This document shows, piece by piece, positions 54,268 to 62,698 of a DNA stretch of 64,000 bases. The position numbers and the translations under genes are program-made. The DNA lies in contig JBAZOO010000015.1 of assembly GCA_041648735.1 (NCBI GenBank), positions 22,814 through 86,813 of the forward strand. The letters run 5' to 3'. The notes beneath the pieces are model-generated. The model had not been told where the DNA came from. It was given only the letters and a program-made list of their open reading frames with translations, and did no database searches. The stretch comes from JBAZOO01 sp041648735 (GTDB lineage Bacteria; Verrucomicrobiota; Lentisphaeria; Oligosphaerales; CAITYL01). Numbering within the stretch: position 1 is the stretch's first letter; each line of letters starts with the position of its first letter.

Positions 54268-55791
54268 TCATGCTTTCTCCCTTTCCGCCTCGACCCAGGC
54301 GCGGGTGGCCTCGATCTGCCGCCAGTAGTCCGGGCAGTCCACCGGCAACGGGTCCTTCCGCAGCGCCTCCCGGAACTCGCGGATGTTCACCGCAATGCCC
54401 GCCGCGTCCAGCCGCCGTTCCTGCTCCCGCGCCGTCTGGGCCGACCAGCCGTCGGCGAACAGCCGTGCGGCCAGTTCGTCCCGGATGCCGGCGCAGGCCG
54501 GGTCATCCGCCCGGTTGCGGGTCTCGCCCGGATCCTCGGCGAGGTTGAACAACTCGGAGGAATCGAACGCGCCGTAGTACGAGAGCTTCCAGGGGCCGCG
54601 CCGCAGCATCCGGTTGGAGTTCAGCCCGCCCTGCCCGGCCGGCCACCAGGTGTAGGTCTCCGCCGTCACGTCATGTTCCACCGGGTTGCCGGCGAGCGCC
54701 GGCGCCAGCGAGACGCCATCAATGCCCGGCGGCGGCCGCACGCCCGTCCAGTCGCACAGCGTCGGCAGCAAGTCCACCAGCGAGCACGGCGCCGCCACGC
54801 TGGGCGGGAGGCGGCATCCGGGCTGGCGGACGATCAGCGGCACCCGCGCCGCGTCCTCGTAGAACGCCTCCTTGTGCCAGCGTCCGTGCTGCCCCAGCAT
54901 CTCGCCGTGGTCGGAGAAATAGACGACCACGGTGTCCTCCCAGAGCCCGTTGCGTTTCAAGGCGTCCACCAGCCGTCCGACGTTGCGGTCCAGCAGCTCC
55001 ACCATCGCGTAGTAGGCCGCCGCCGCCGCGTCGAGGTTCGCTTCCGGGATCGCGTCAATTTCGATCACCTGGCGGTACGCCTGGTGGAACGGGTGCAGCG
55101 CGGCGATTTCCCGCGGCGCCAGCCGCGGGGCGCGGACCTTGCCGCGGTATTTCGCAACCACCGCCGGCGGCGCGATGAACGGACAGTGTGGCAGGAGGAA
55201 GCCCGCCTGCAGGAAGAACGGCGGCTTCCCCGCCGGCGCCGTGGCGTAGCGCGCCAGCCAGGCCACGAGGCTGTCGGCCACCGCCTGGTCGTACTCCACG
55301 AACGGGTTCCCCCCGCCGCCGACGTGCAGCAGCGGATCCGGCCGCGAGCAGTTGCCCAGATCGCCGACGGACAGCCCCTGGCTGCCGGCGCCCGTGCCGT
55401 TGTACAACGCCTCGGCGCCAACCTCGCCCACCAGCCGTTCCAGGAAGCCATGCCGTTGGTCTGGCCCGCAGAAGTGCATCTTGCCGGAGAGCACGGCATG
55501 GTAGCCGCCACGCACCGCGACGTGCGCCAGCGTCGGCAGCCGGCTGTCGAGCACGTCCTGGTTCGACAACACCTCGCACCGGAACGGCAGCCGCCCGGTC
55601 ATGAAGCTCGCCCGCGACGGCACGCAGAGCGGGCTGTTGCAGTAGCAGGCGTCGAACCGGCAGCCGTCCGCCGCCAAGGCGTCCAGATGCGGCGTGGCGA
55701 CGACCTGGTCGCCCGCCGCCCCCAGGACGCGCGGCGTGTGCTGATCCGAACAGATCATCAGGATGTTGGGCGGCGGCGGCATCGTTTCCAT
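54268..55791 (-). CDS. Type I sulfatase (formylglycine-dependent)
   Basis: 507 residues. NILMICSDQHTPR near residue 9 supplies the metal-binding Asp. The sulfatase signature SPLCVPSRASFMTGR has Cys56 in CxPSR, the residue oxidised to formylglycine. GKMHFCGPDQRHGFLERL, YFSDHGEMLGQHGRWHKE and PLIVR are also present. No signal peptide is recognisable, so it may be cytoplasmic. It removes sulfate from a sugar or small ester. With the surrounding hydrolases it indicates use of sulfated glycans, a known trait of Lentisphaerota and Planctomycetota. Confidence 0.94.
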   Translation of the reverse strand: METMPPPPNILMICSDQHTPRVLGAAGDQVVATPHLDALAADGCRFDACYCNSPLCVPSRASFMTGRLPFRCEVLSNQDVLDSRLPTLAHVAVRGGYHAVLSGKMHFCGPDQRHGFLERLVGEVGAEALYNGTGAGSQGLSVGDLGNCSRPDPLLHVGGGGNPFVEYDQAVADSLVAWLARYATAPAGKPPFFLQAGFLLPHCPFIAPPAVVAKYRGKVRAPRLAPREIAALHPFHQAYRQVIEIDAIPEANLDAAAAAYYAMVELLDRNVGRLVDALKRNGLWEDTVVVYFSDHGEMLGQHGRWHKEAFYEDAARVPLIVRQPGCRLPPSVAAPCSLVDLLPTLCDWTGVRPPPGIDGVSLAPALAGNPVEHDVTAETYTWWPAGQGGLNSNRMLRRGPWKLSYYGAFDSSELFNLAEDPGETRNRADDPACAGIRDELAARLFADGWSAQTAREQERRLDAAGIAVNIREFREALRKDPLPVDCPDYWRQIEATRAWVEAEREKA

Positions 55792-55874
55792 TCCTCATGT
55801 CTGTAGTTGAAGCCGCACGGCCACGGCTGCCGACCGTATCTGTTCCAAGCCTTCGCCAACCCGTTGGTGGAAAT

Positions 55875-57236
55875 TCAGTTCGCCGGCGTCCAGCGGATCG
55901 CCACCGGGTTCGACCCGACCGGCACGCCGGAGAGCGTCACCAAACCGCTCGTGTAAGTCATGGTCACCGGCACTTTCTTGCCCGTTACCACGTCCTGCGC
56001 TTCGACTTTGGCCACCGTCGGCGAGTTGAGCCAGGTCAGGGTGCCGTCCGCCGGCGGCATGTCGGCCACATACTTCCCGGCGTTCCAGACAAAGGTGACC
56101 CACTCCTTGCCAACCCGGAACCAGTAAACCTGCGGGCCTTTGACGCGGCTCTGGCCGACGGCGACATCCGGCTCCGGCACCAGGTCAAGCCGGCACTGGA
56201 CGTCCGGGACGGCCTGCCAGTCCGGACCCATGAAGCGCGCCGTGCGCTGGAGGGCGTAGTAGGACGGCGTCGGCTCGAGCTTGCCGCCGCGGTTCCATAC
56301 CAAGCCGGCACTCCCCTCGACGATGAACGGCCAGACGCACCATGCCTTCGCGCCGGCCGCGACGCCTTGAATCAGGCCGCGGACTTGATACGCCGCCTTC
56401 TGCTCCTCGCTGCCCTTGTCGAAGCCTCCGCACTCGGTGGCCCAGACCGACAATTCGCGGCCCAGATGCTTCTTCGGAAAAGCGACGGCGTGGCTTTTCA
56501 GGTATCCCACCATGCTGCGCTCCGTGTCGGTCACCGGCGGTGCCCACGGGCTGCGCTCCGCGGGGTTGATGCCCGTCGGGTACGGGTGGCAGACGGTACC
56601 GTCAATCTGGGCGAAGTCGGCCGGATGATCCCTGAGTGCGTCGAACCAGAACTGCACTTCGAGGGTCTGGAGGATCGGCGTCTTCGGGTCAACCTCGCGG
56701 ATGGCGGAAGCCGCCTTCCGCGCCATCTCGCAGTACTTGGCCAGCCACACCTCCCGCTGGCCTACGTATTGGGGGAAATCAAAGTTGCACGGCTCGTTCC
56801 AGAGCTCGTAGGCGGCAACGGTGGGCGGCGTAAACGTCTTGGCCATGAACCCGGCATACTTGGCGTAGGCGTCGGCGTCCATCCCCTTCGACTCGGCGTA
56901 GAGGGTGTTGCGGCGGAAAAGGAGCAGGATGACCTGGATGTTGGCCTTGCGCAGGAGGTCGTAGGTGCGCTGTCCCGACTCCGGGATGACGTACTTGCCC
57001 TTCTCCTTCTCGATGCCGGCCCACTCCGCCGGCAGCCAGCGGACCACGCTGACGCCCATCCGCTTCATCAGGGAGACGGCCGCTTCGGGATTGTTTCCAA
57101 AGCCCGAGTTCACCGCCAGCCCGCGCATCGGCGGCGTGGGGAGCTCAGCATCCGCCGGCACGGAATCGGCCGCCCTCACAATGGCGCCACCCGTCAGCAT
57201 CAGTAGACACGCTATCGTCGAATGAATGAATCGCAT
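55875..57236 (-). CDS. Secreted clan GH-A-like glycoside hydrolase
   Basis: 453 residues with a signal peptide (MRFIHSTIACLLMLTGGAIVRAAD). A TIM barrel is indicated by VVRWLPAEWAGIEKEKGKY, AYELWNEPCNFDF near residue 146 (acid/base Glu) and LSVWATECGGFDKGS near 267 (nucleophile Glu), followed by a beta-sandwich tail. Family is GH5/GH39-like; the sequence is not close enough to assign one. Substrate unknown; likely acts with the neighbouring GH2 enzyme and sulfatase. Confidence 0.8.
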   Translation of the reverse strand: MRFIHSTIACLLMLTGGAIVRAADSVPADAELPTPPMRGLAVNSGFGNNPEAAVSLMKRMGVSVVRWLPAEWAGIEKEKGKYVIPESGQRTYDLLRKANIQVILLLFRRNTLYAESKGMDADAYAKYAGFMAKTFTPPTVAAYELWNEPCNFDFPQYVGQREVWLAKYCEMARKAASAIREVDPKTPILQTLEVQFWFDALRDHPADFAQIDGTVCHPYPTGINPAERSPWAPPVTDTERSMVGYLKSHAVAFPKKHLGRELSVWATECGGFDKGSEEQKAAYQVRGLIQGVAAGAKAWCVWPFIVEGSAGLVWNRGGKLEPTPSYYALQRTARFMGPDWQAVPDVQCRLDLVPEPDVAVGQSRVKGPQVYWFRVGKEWVTFVWNAGKYVADMPPADGTLTWLNSPTVAKVEAQDVVTGKKVPVTMTYTSGLVTLSGVPVGSNPVAIRWTPAN

Positions 57237-57267
57237 GGCAGATTCCTCAAGAACGCTCTTCCCGGAT

Positions 57268-59241
57268 TTACGGTTTGGCTTGGCCCAGGAAAATCTTCTT
57301 CAGGGCCTTCGCCGCCGGTTTGAGCTTTCCTTCAAAGTCTATTATGGAAGTGTTGACCGTACACGGGAAACTGTCATGCCCCATCCATACAATGAATCCT
57401 CCGCATTTCGGGAAACGGGACTTTGCGGATTTCGCGGCAATTGAAAGCGCCTCCGCCTGACGTGCCTGGCTCCATTTCACGTATTCCCCGAGATTTCGGG
57501 GGTTGCGCCCCTTCTCCTTTTCGAATTCGGGCCAGTCAAACCACCATGACGTCCTGTGCCAGAGCGGATTCTCGAGTGAGACCGGCAGGGGTCCTTTCCC
57601 ACCGGAATATTTTTCCAGAATGCGGATCGGACTTGCTCCAGGGCATCCTACCTCTGAACGGAACAGCGAATCGTCCTTGCTCCAGTATTCCCGCTGTCTT
57701 TCCATCCTGTTGCCGACGACACCCCAGGGACCATGGATGTCCCAGTGCAGGCCTTTTCCGTAGTTCTCCTCACCGGCATAGAAAAGCGGACCGGAGGACG
57801 AAGTCGGAAGGAATCTGCGTCCGGGATCAAGCTCCTTCACGATCTCCGCGAACTTCGCAATCGCTGGATGCGAAGCGTCAATCGGCTTCCCACCGCCGGG
57901 ACTTCCGTCCATCCCGGTCTGGAGCTCATTGCCGCCGCACCATATTATAAGGGAAGGATGATGCTGCCGGCGAAGGAGGTAGGAACGGGCGATGGCTGAA
58001 AGTTCGGAAATGGATTTTTCATCATCCGGCGGATGGTTGTCAATTCCGGACGATGACAGCGGGAACTCCTGCCAGATCATCAGGCCGAGATTGTCGCAGG
58101 CTTCATAGAAGGATTCCCTTTCAAGAGTGGCTCCGCCCCAGACACGGAGGAGATTGCAGCCCATCTCCTTGTATTTTCTGATGAGCTTCCGTGGGGCGGC
58201 TCCCGTGACATCCGCGAAGTTCGGGAGCAAGGGAGTCCAGTTGATTCCCTGGAGAAAAACAGGTTTTCCGTTGACGACGCATATCCAGGGATCCGCCTTT
58301 TCTGGAGCGCCATCGCATTTTTCCCATTCGACACTACGGAAGCCGATGACACGTAACGCCTTGTCTTCAACGGTTCCATGCCTGGACATCAGCTCAATTT
58401 CCAGCCGGTAAAGATTTTGTTCTCCGAGTCCGTTCGGATACCATAGGGAGACGGGGATTTCATCTGACACGAATCCATTCTTGGAAAAATCCGCGGATGA
58501 TATCGTAGACTTGAATATTTCCTTCTTCTTTCCATTCGTAAGGGAGAGCTTCAAGATGGATGCTTTTGGATTCTCGATTTTTCCATGAATCTCGATGCGG
58601 CCGGTGCTTTTCCGGTGATCCGCATGTGACACACAGCGCAATTCAGCGATTGCCGATCCATTGCTGATTTCAATACGGGCGCCGTCCCATATTCCGATCT
58701 GGACAATGCGGCTGATCCAGTCCCAGCTATAGTTGAAGCGCGGCTTCCACTGTTTCATTTTTGAAGTGTAGCCGATCTGGCCCAGCCAGCGGGGAGGAGG
58801 TTCAAAGACGATTTCGAGCCTTGCCGGTTTGCCTGGAACAAGATGTCCGCCAAGATCTATCTCATGGGGGGTGAAAGCATTGTCGAAGGCGCTGATTTCC
58901 GAGCCGTTCACCAGCACGCGGCCGTTGCCGTCGAGGCCGTCGAGGATCAGGAGAGCGGAAGAATCCGGACCGCTTTCCCGTGGTGGAATTTCAGTCCGGA
59001 AGATCCAGTCGCGGTTTTCGACCCATTCGCAGAGGCGGGCATTCATGCCGATGTTCCAGTCGGGAATGATTCCGGCATCGCGCAGGGCTTTCTGGACGGA
59101 GCCCGGAACTTTTACCGGGACCGGTCCGACCTCAGCCCTGATGGAGACGCCCGTTTCCACCGAATACGAGCACCGCCATGCGCATGGCATGAAGCCGCGA
59201 AGGGACCATTTCAGTTTCGACAAGTCAATTATCGTTTTCAT
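57268..59241 (-). CDS. GH2 beta-mannosidase-like glycosidase
   Basis: 657 residues, no signal peptide. GH2 layout: sugar-binding domain (VPGSVQKALRDAGIIPDWN, DWIFRTE), immunoglobulin-like domain, then a TIM barrel with NLLRVWGGATLERESFYEACDNLGLMIWQEF, acid/base IIWCGGNEL near residue 436 and nucleophile LFRSEVGCPG near 529. The shape fits beta-mannosidase (the GGNEL form). Codon choice is visibly less GC-rich than neighbours, with many A/T third positions and Ile/Lys residues, suggesting recent acquisition. It probably trims oligosaccharides made by the secreted hydrolases on either side. Confidence 0.88.
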   Translation of the reverse strand: MKTIIDLSKLKWSLRGFMPCAWRCSYSVETGVSIRAEVGPVPVKVPGSVQKALRDAGIIPDWNIGMNARLCEWVENRDWIFRTEIPPRESGPDSSALLILDGLDGNGRVLVNGSEISAFDNAFTPHEIDLGGHLVPGKPARLEIVFEPPPRWLGQIGYTSKMKQWKPRFNYSWDWISRIVQIGIWDGARIEISNGSAIAELRCVSHADHRKSTGRIEIHGKIENPKASILKLSLTNGKKKEIFKSTISSADFSKNGFVSDEIPVSLWYPNGLGEQNLYRLEIELMSRHGTVEDKALRVIGFRSVEWEKCDGAPEKADPWICVVNGKPVFLQGINWTPLLPNFADVTGAAPRKLIRKYKEMGCNLLRVWGGATLERESFYEACDNLGLMIWQEFPLSSSGIDNHPPDDEKSISELSAIARSYLLRRQHHPSLIIWCGGNELQTGMDGSPGGGKPIDASHPAIAKFAEIVKELDPGRRFLPTSSSGPLFYAGEENYGKGLHWDIHGPWGVVGNRMERQREYWSKDDSLFRSEVGCPGASPIRILEKYSGGKGPLPVSLENPLWHRTSWWFDWPEFEKEKGRNPRNLGEYVKWSQARQAEALSIAAKSAKSRFPKCGGFIVWMGHDSFPCTVNTSIIDFEGKLKPAAKALKKIFLGQAKP

Positions 59242-59319
59242 GAGAAGATGACCTTCGCTCGGACTTCGTGCCCTTCGTGGAATCCGTGGCTCGAATGCCG
59301 CCCCCGCCCCACCCGCCTT

Positions 59320-61095
59320 TCATGGCTTGCCCACCCGCACTTCCTTGATCAGGAACTCGTTGGGCGAGGCCAGGGCGTCAAGGCGGAAGTTGAAGCCCCA
59401 CTGGCCGACGAAGTTGGCGTCGGTGAGCTTCCACGTCGCCTCGTGCCACTGCTCGTCCGCCGGGATGGTGTAGCGGCCCCCCGCCTGCCGGTAGCCCTTG
59501 AGCGATTCGTAGCAGAGGTCAACGGCGGCGGGCTTGTCGGCCGCCAGACGGCGCACGACGGCGGTGACTTCGAGGGTCGTGATGCCGAACGGCGCAAACT
59601 TCGGATCGGTGCGGAAATAGACGTAATGCCCCTCCCCGTGCAGGGCGGGATTCTTGAAGTTCGGCCGACGCCAGGACTCGACCAGGTCGTTGACGACGGT
59701 CGTCGTCTCCAGCTTCTTCTGGATGAGCCCGTCCTCGATGTTCGTCACTCCCAGCTTGCAGGTGACCACCTTCGCCCGCGAATAGTCGCCGCCCCAGGGA
59801 TAGGGCTTGCCGGCGTTGGCCTGGGCCTGCTGGACCAGGCTGGCCGGCACGTCCAGGATGAACACCGGCCGCCGGGCCAGAGTCAGTTCCTCTCCGGCCG
59901 GCAGCGCGGTCTCCTTGCCGGCCAGATCCACCACCTTCACCGCGGCGGCGAACTTGAGCTTCAACTCCTTGCCGGAAGGCGCCCAGGCGGTCAGCACCGG
60001 GCCATTCGCCCCCTGGAACATGAAACCATAGCCACTGCCGTCGGCGCCCACCTTCAGCCAGCCCACGCTATGCGGCGCAACCCCGAGCAATCGGGTCATG
60101 GCCTGGTAGGTGTCGTACGCCGGCCGCGGCGTCCAATCCGCGCGAATGATGCTGAAGGGATCGGCGGGATAGCGGGCCTCGAACCAGTAGATCTTGCTGA
60201 ACCCCTGCGCCAGGGAGAGCAGATAGGCCTTGGCCAGCATTTCCGCCTGCCTGGCCTCCTTCTCCGGCTCCACCTTGGCCGTTGCCCCGCCCTCGCCGCC
60301 GATCTCGGTGATCCACAGTTGGATGTCCGGCCGCTGCTGGTTGTCCGCAAGCATCTTCCGCAGGCTGCCAGCCATGCTCAGGTAGCCGGCCTCGCCATTG
60401 TCCATCGCGGCCACCAGGTTTTCGTAGGGATGGACGCAGACGAAGTCGAAATGCCCGGCGGCCCCCGCCTTGATCGCCGCGTCCAGGAAGGCCACGTCGA
60501 AGTTGGCCACGCCGATCCCGACCTTGACGCTCGGATCCGCCTTCTTGGTGGCGTCGTAGGCCGCCACGGTCAGCGCGGCATAGTCCTTGACCTTCTGTTC
60601 CCAGGTGCGGCCGCTGTAGAACGTGCCGTTGAACTCGTTCCAGACCTCCCAGTACTTGATGTCGTGGCGATAGCGCTCCACCGTGGCGCCGACGTAGTCC
60701 TTCCAGAACTGGATGTCCTTGATCGGGCCGGTGCGCGTGTCGCCGGTGGCCGACGCCCACGGGGCGAAGTAGCACCAGCCGCCGGAGAGGTGCAGGTTGT
60801 TGGCCTTGGCGTTGGCCACCAGCGCGTCCGCCGTCTCCCACTGCCATTCGCCTTTCTTGGGCTGGATGCCGCTCCATTCGGGGAACATGCGAATCCATTT
60901 CACCCCGGCCTTGGCCAGCGGCGGGTTGAACTTCGGGTAATCACGGAACGACTCGCCGCTGGAGCACATGCCCCATGGACTGGCGTCATCCTCGGGACTG
61001 AGCTCCGCCGCCGGCAATCCCCTGCCGGCCAGCAGCAGGCCCAAAGTCAACACCGCCGTCTTCAACATCTGGCCACGGTTCCGGTTCATCCGCAT
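59320..61095 (-). CDS. Secreted GH39-like glycoside hydrolase with C-terminal sugar-binding region
   Basis: 591 residues. AAGGAG eight bases upstream supports the ATG at 61095. The signal peptide runs through AVLTLGLLLAGRGLPAAE. The catalytic barrel shows WIRMFPEWSGIQPKKGEWQWE, KYWEVWNEFNGTFYSGR near residue 151 (acid/base) and LWITEIGGEGG near 262 (nucleophile). C-terminal beta-sandwich sequence (about 430-590) looks like a carbohydrate-binding module. Retaining clan GH-A enzyme; GH39-like by the NEF and TEIGG motifs. Substrate not assignable. Confidence 0.82.
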   Translation of the reverse strand: MRMNRNRGQMLKTAVLTLGLLLAGRGLPAAELSPEDDASPWGMCSSGESFRDYPKFNPPLAKAGVKWIRMFPEWSGIQPKKGEWQWETADALVANAKANNLHLSGGWCYFAPWASATGDTRTGPIKDIQFWKDYVGATVERYRHDIKYWEVWNEFNGTFYSGRTWEQKVKDYAALTVAAYDATKKADPSVKVGIGVANFDVAFLDAAIKAGAAGHFDFVCVHPYENLVAAMDNGEAGYLSMAGSLRKMLADNQQRPDIQLWITEIGGEGGATAKVEPEKEARQAEMLAKAYLLSLAQGFSKIYWFEARYPADPFSIIRADWTPRPAYDTYQAMTRLLGVAPHSVGWLKVGADGSGYGFMFQGANGPVLTAWAPSGKELKLKFAAAVKVVDLAGKETALPAGEELTLARRPVFILDVPASLVQQAQANAGKPYPWGGDYSRAKVVTCKLGVTNIEDGLIQKKLETTTVVNDLVESWRRPNFKNPALHGEGHYVYFRTDPKFAPFGITTLEVTAVVRRLAADKPAAVDLCYESLKGYRQAGGRYTIPADEQWHEATWKLTDANFVGQWGFNFRLDALASPNEFLIKEVRVGKP

Positions 61096-61330
61096 CTTGC
61101 CTTCTCCTTGCCGTTTCGGGTTTCCCAGCCAAAGTTTTCCCCACAAATCTTCACAAATCCCCACAAATCCTTTTGCCCACCAAACCCACGAAACCACACG
61201 AAATGTTGTGAAAGATTTGACGGTTTTTATTTGTGTCGATTTGTGGGTACAATGGATCGGATTTCCGCTGTTGCTTCGTGGGTTCCGGGGGCAAAAAAAA
61301 CGGGCGGCATCTTAGTGGTCATTACATTGG

Positions 61331-62092
61331 CTACGGGTAACGATTGATGTAGATGCCCCATTGGTTCCAATAAGCGTCAATCCCCTGCTTGGCCGGAGCC
61401 GTCCTGTTGTAATTGGAAGTCCCCAGCAAACCAGATTCGTTGCAGCTTGAGCCATGCCCATCGGCGAAAACGATGTTGCACCTGCCCCGATGGGCGCCCA
61501 GCCACAGGCCGTGCCGTTGCCCGCCCGAATTGTAAAGGGCATGGGAACTGAAGGCGCTGCCGCCATAGGATTTGCCAGCGTAAGTCGGAGGGACGCTCGG
61601 CAGGCTGCCGCCCACCAAGTCTCCGAGAGCCATCACAAAACCATCCGCGACCATGGCGAGAGTTGCCGGCTTCTCGAGGGCGGAAAGTCTGATCCCCTTG
61701 AATGCCAAGGGCCCCGGGGTCGTGAAAAAGCCCGGCTCCACCGAAGGATCAGGGTCGCCCACAATGACCGAGAAGTAGCCAAAATCGGCTTTGGAACAAT
61801 GGAAGTTATTGCTCGACACGGTGGTCTCTCCGCTATTGGCAAGGGCCGAGTACCAGTAGTATTTTGCCCAGGTCGAGGTGTCGTCCCAACTCCCCTGGGG
61901 CGCAACCCCGTCATAATCGGCCGCATACACCTGCAGTGCCAGGCTGGCCTGCCGGGCGGCGCTCAGGCAGGAAATGGCCTTCGCCGCCTCCTTCGCCTGT
62001 TGGAGCGCCGGCAGCAGCAGCGCCGCCAGGATCGCGATGATCGCGATCACCACCAGCAGCTCGATCAGGGTGAAGGGGAAACGCCGGCTCAT
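61331..62092 (-). CDS. H-X9-DG-type pseudopilin
   Basis: 253 residues. The N terminus MSRRFPFTLIELLVVIAIIA is a prepilin signal with Glu at mature position 5 and Pro at -1. The C-terminal part has AHRGRCNIVFADGHGSS, which is exactly the His-X9-Asp-Gly motif of the large pseudopilin family amplified in Lentisphaerota, Planctomycetota and Verrucomicrobiota. Such proteins are thought to feed a type II-like secretion or display apparatus. No clear Shine-Dalgarno precedes the ATG at 62092; upstream frame extension passes through repeat DNA and is unlikely to be real. Confidence 0.9.
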   Translation of the reverse strand: MSRRFPFTLIELLVVIAIIAILAALLLPALQQAKEAAKAISCLSAARQASLALQVYAADYDGVAPQGSWDDTSTWAKYYWYSALANSGETTVSSNNFHCSKADFGYFSVIVGDPDPSVEPGFFTTPGPLAFKGIRLSALEKPATLAMVADGFVMALGDLVGGSLPSVPPTYAGKSYGGSAFSSHALYNSGGQRHGLWLGAHRGRCNIVFADGHGSSCNESGLLGTSNYNRTAPAKQGIDAYWNQWGIYINRYP

Positions 62093-62490
62093 GCTATCCA
62101 CCAATTGCACGAATTTCCACGGATCTTTTTCCTCGGGGCCGCAAGGGCGGCCCTTGGGATCGGTCATTGGTCCCATGGGACTCATGAGACTCATGGGACC
62201 CATGACGGTGGCGGAAGTGGGTGGCACCGTCCCCGGTGCCACCCTGGAGCGGGCCGGCGGCCCCGGCAATTCCTGACGCCGTGACCCCATGACTCCGTGA
62301 CTCCCCCGGCCGGCAGGTCTACCGCCCGGCGAAGACTGCCTGGACGGCAGGTCCCACACTGAAGTGTGAACTCCAGCGGGGGCGGGTCCGGAGTTGGAGT
62401 TCACGCTTCAGCGTGCGGCTGTTCGGCTGGGCGTTTTTCTCCTGTCCCTAAGCTCACGCAAGGGCGGGCCTTGGGATCGGTCATTGGTCC

Positions 62491-62580
62491 CATGGGACTC
62501 ATGGGACTCATGGGACTCATGGGACTCATGGGACTCATGGGACTCATGGGACTCATGGGACTCATGAGACTCATGGAACC
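62491..62580 (-). repeat. Ten-unit 9-bp tandem repeat (CATGGGACT)
   Basis: Eight perfect CATGGGACT units followed by CATGAGACT and CATGGAACC. A three-unit version (CATGGGACT, CATGAGACT, CATGGGACC) with the same flanks is at 62174-62200. The same unit in reverse complement occurs at 21861-21905. Confidence 0.95.
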
Positions 62581-62599
62581 CATGACGGTGGCGGAAGTG

Positions 62600-62684
62600 G
62601 GTGGCACCGTCCCCGGTGCCACCCTGGCTCTTCCTTCAGGCACTATCTACCGCCCGGCGAGTTTTTTTGGCTGGACGGCAGGTC
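62600..62684. repeat. Palindrome and TGGACGGCAGG element, second locus
   Basis: A 24-bp palindrome (62600-62623), with half-site GGTGGCACCGTC and its inverse, is followed by CCGCCCGGCG, a T-run and GGCTGGACGGCAGGTCC. The palindrome also occurs at 62220-62243. The inverted counterpart of the whole arrangement is at 39854-39918. Confidence 0.88.
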
Positions 62685-62698
62685 CCTGGCCGGCAGGT

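Larger units (their letters stand above)
62093..62698. other. Repeat-dense intergenic region
   Basis: About 600 bp made almost entirely of repeats. An imperfect direct duplication (62141-62247 and 62458-62627) differs in its number of 9-bp units. A 47-bp sequence appears at 62308-62354 and identically at 62688-62734, with a variant at 62647-62686. An inverted pair of the GGAGTTCACGCTTCAGCGTG unit lies at 62355-62415. No gene can be supported here; open frames are by-products of the repeats. Confidence 0.85.

Noticed and set aside
61096..61330. Small gene in the AT-richer spacer upstream of the last GH39-like gene
   Set aside because: Only repeated ATTTGTG words and no start with a ribosome-binding site; more likely promoter or leader sequence.
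62491..62580. Possible CRISPR array
   Set aside because: The units are 9 bp with no spacers and no cas genes; it is a simple tandem repeat.
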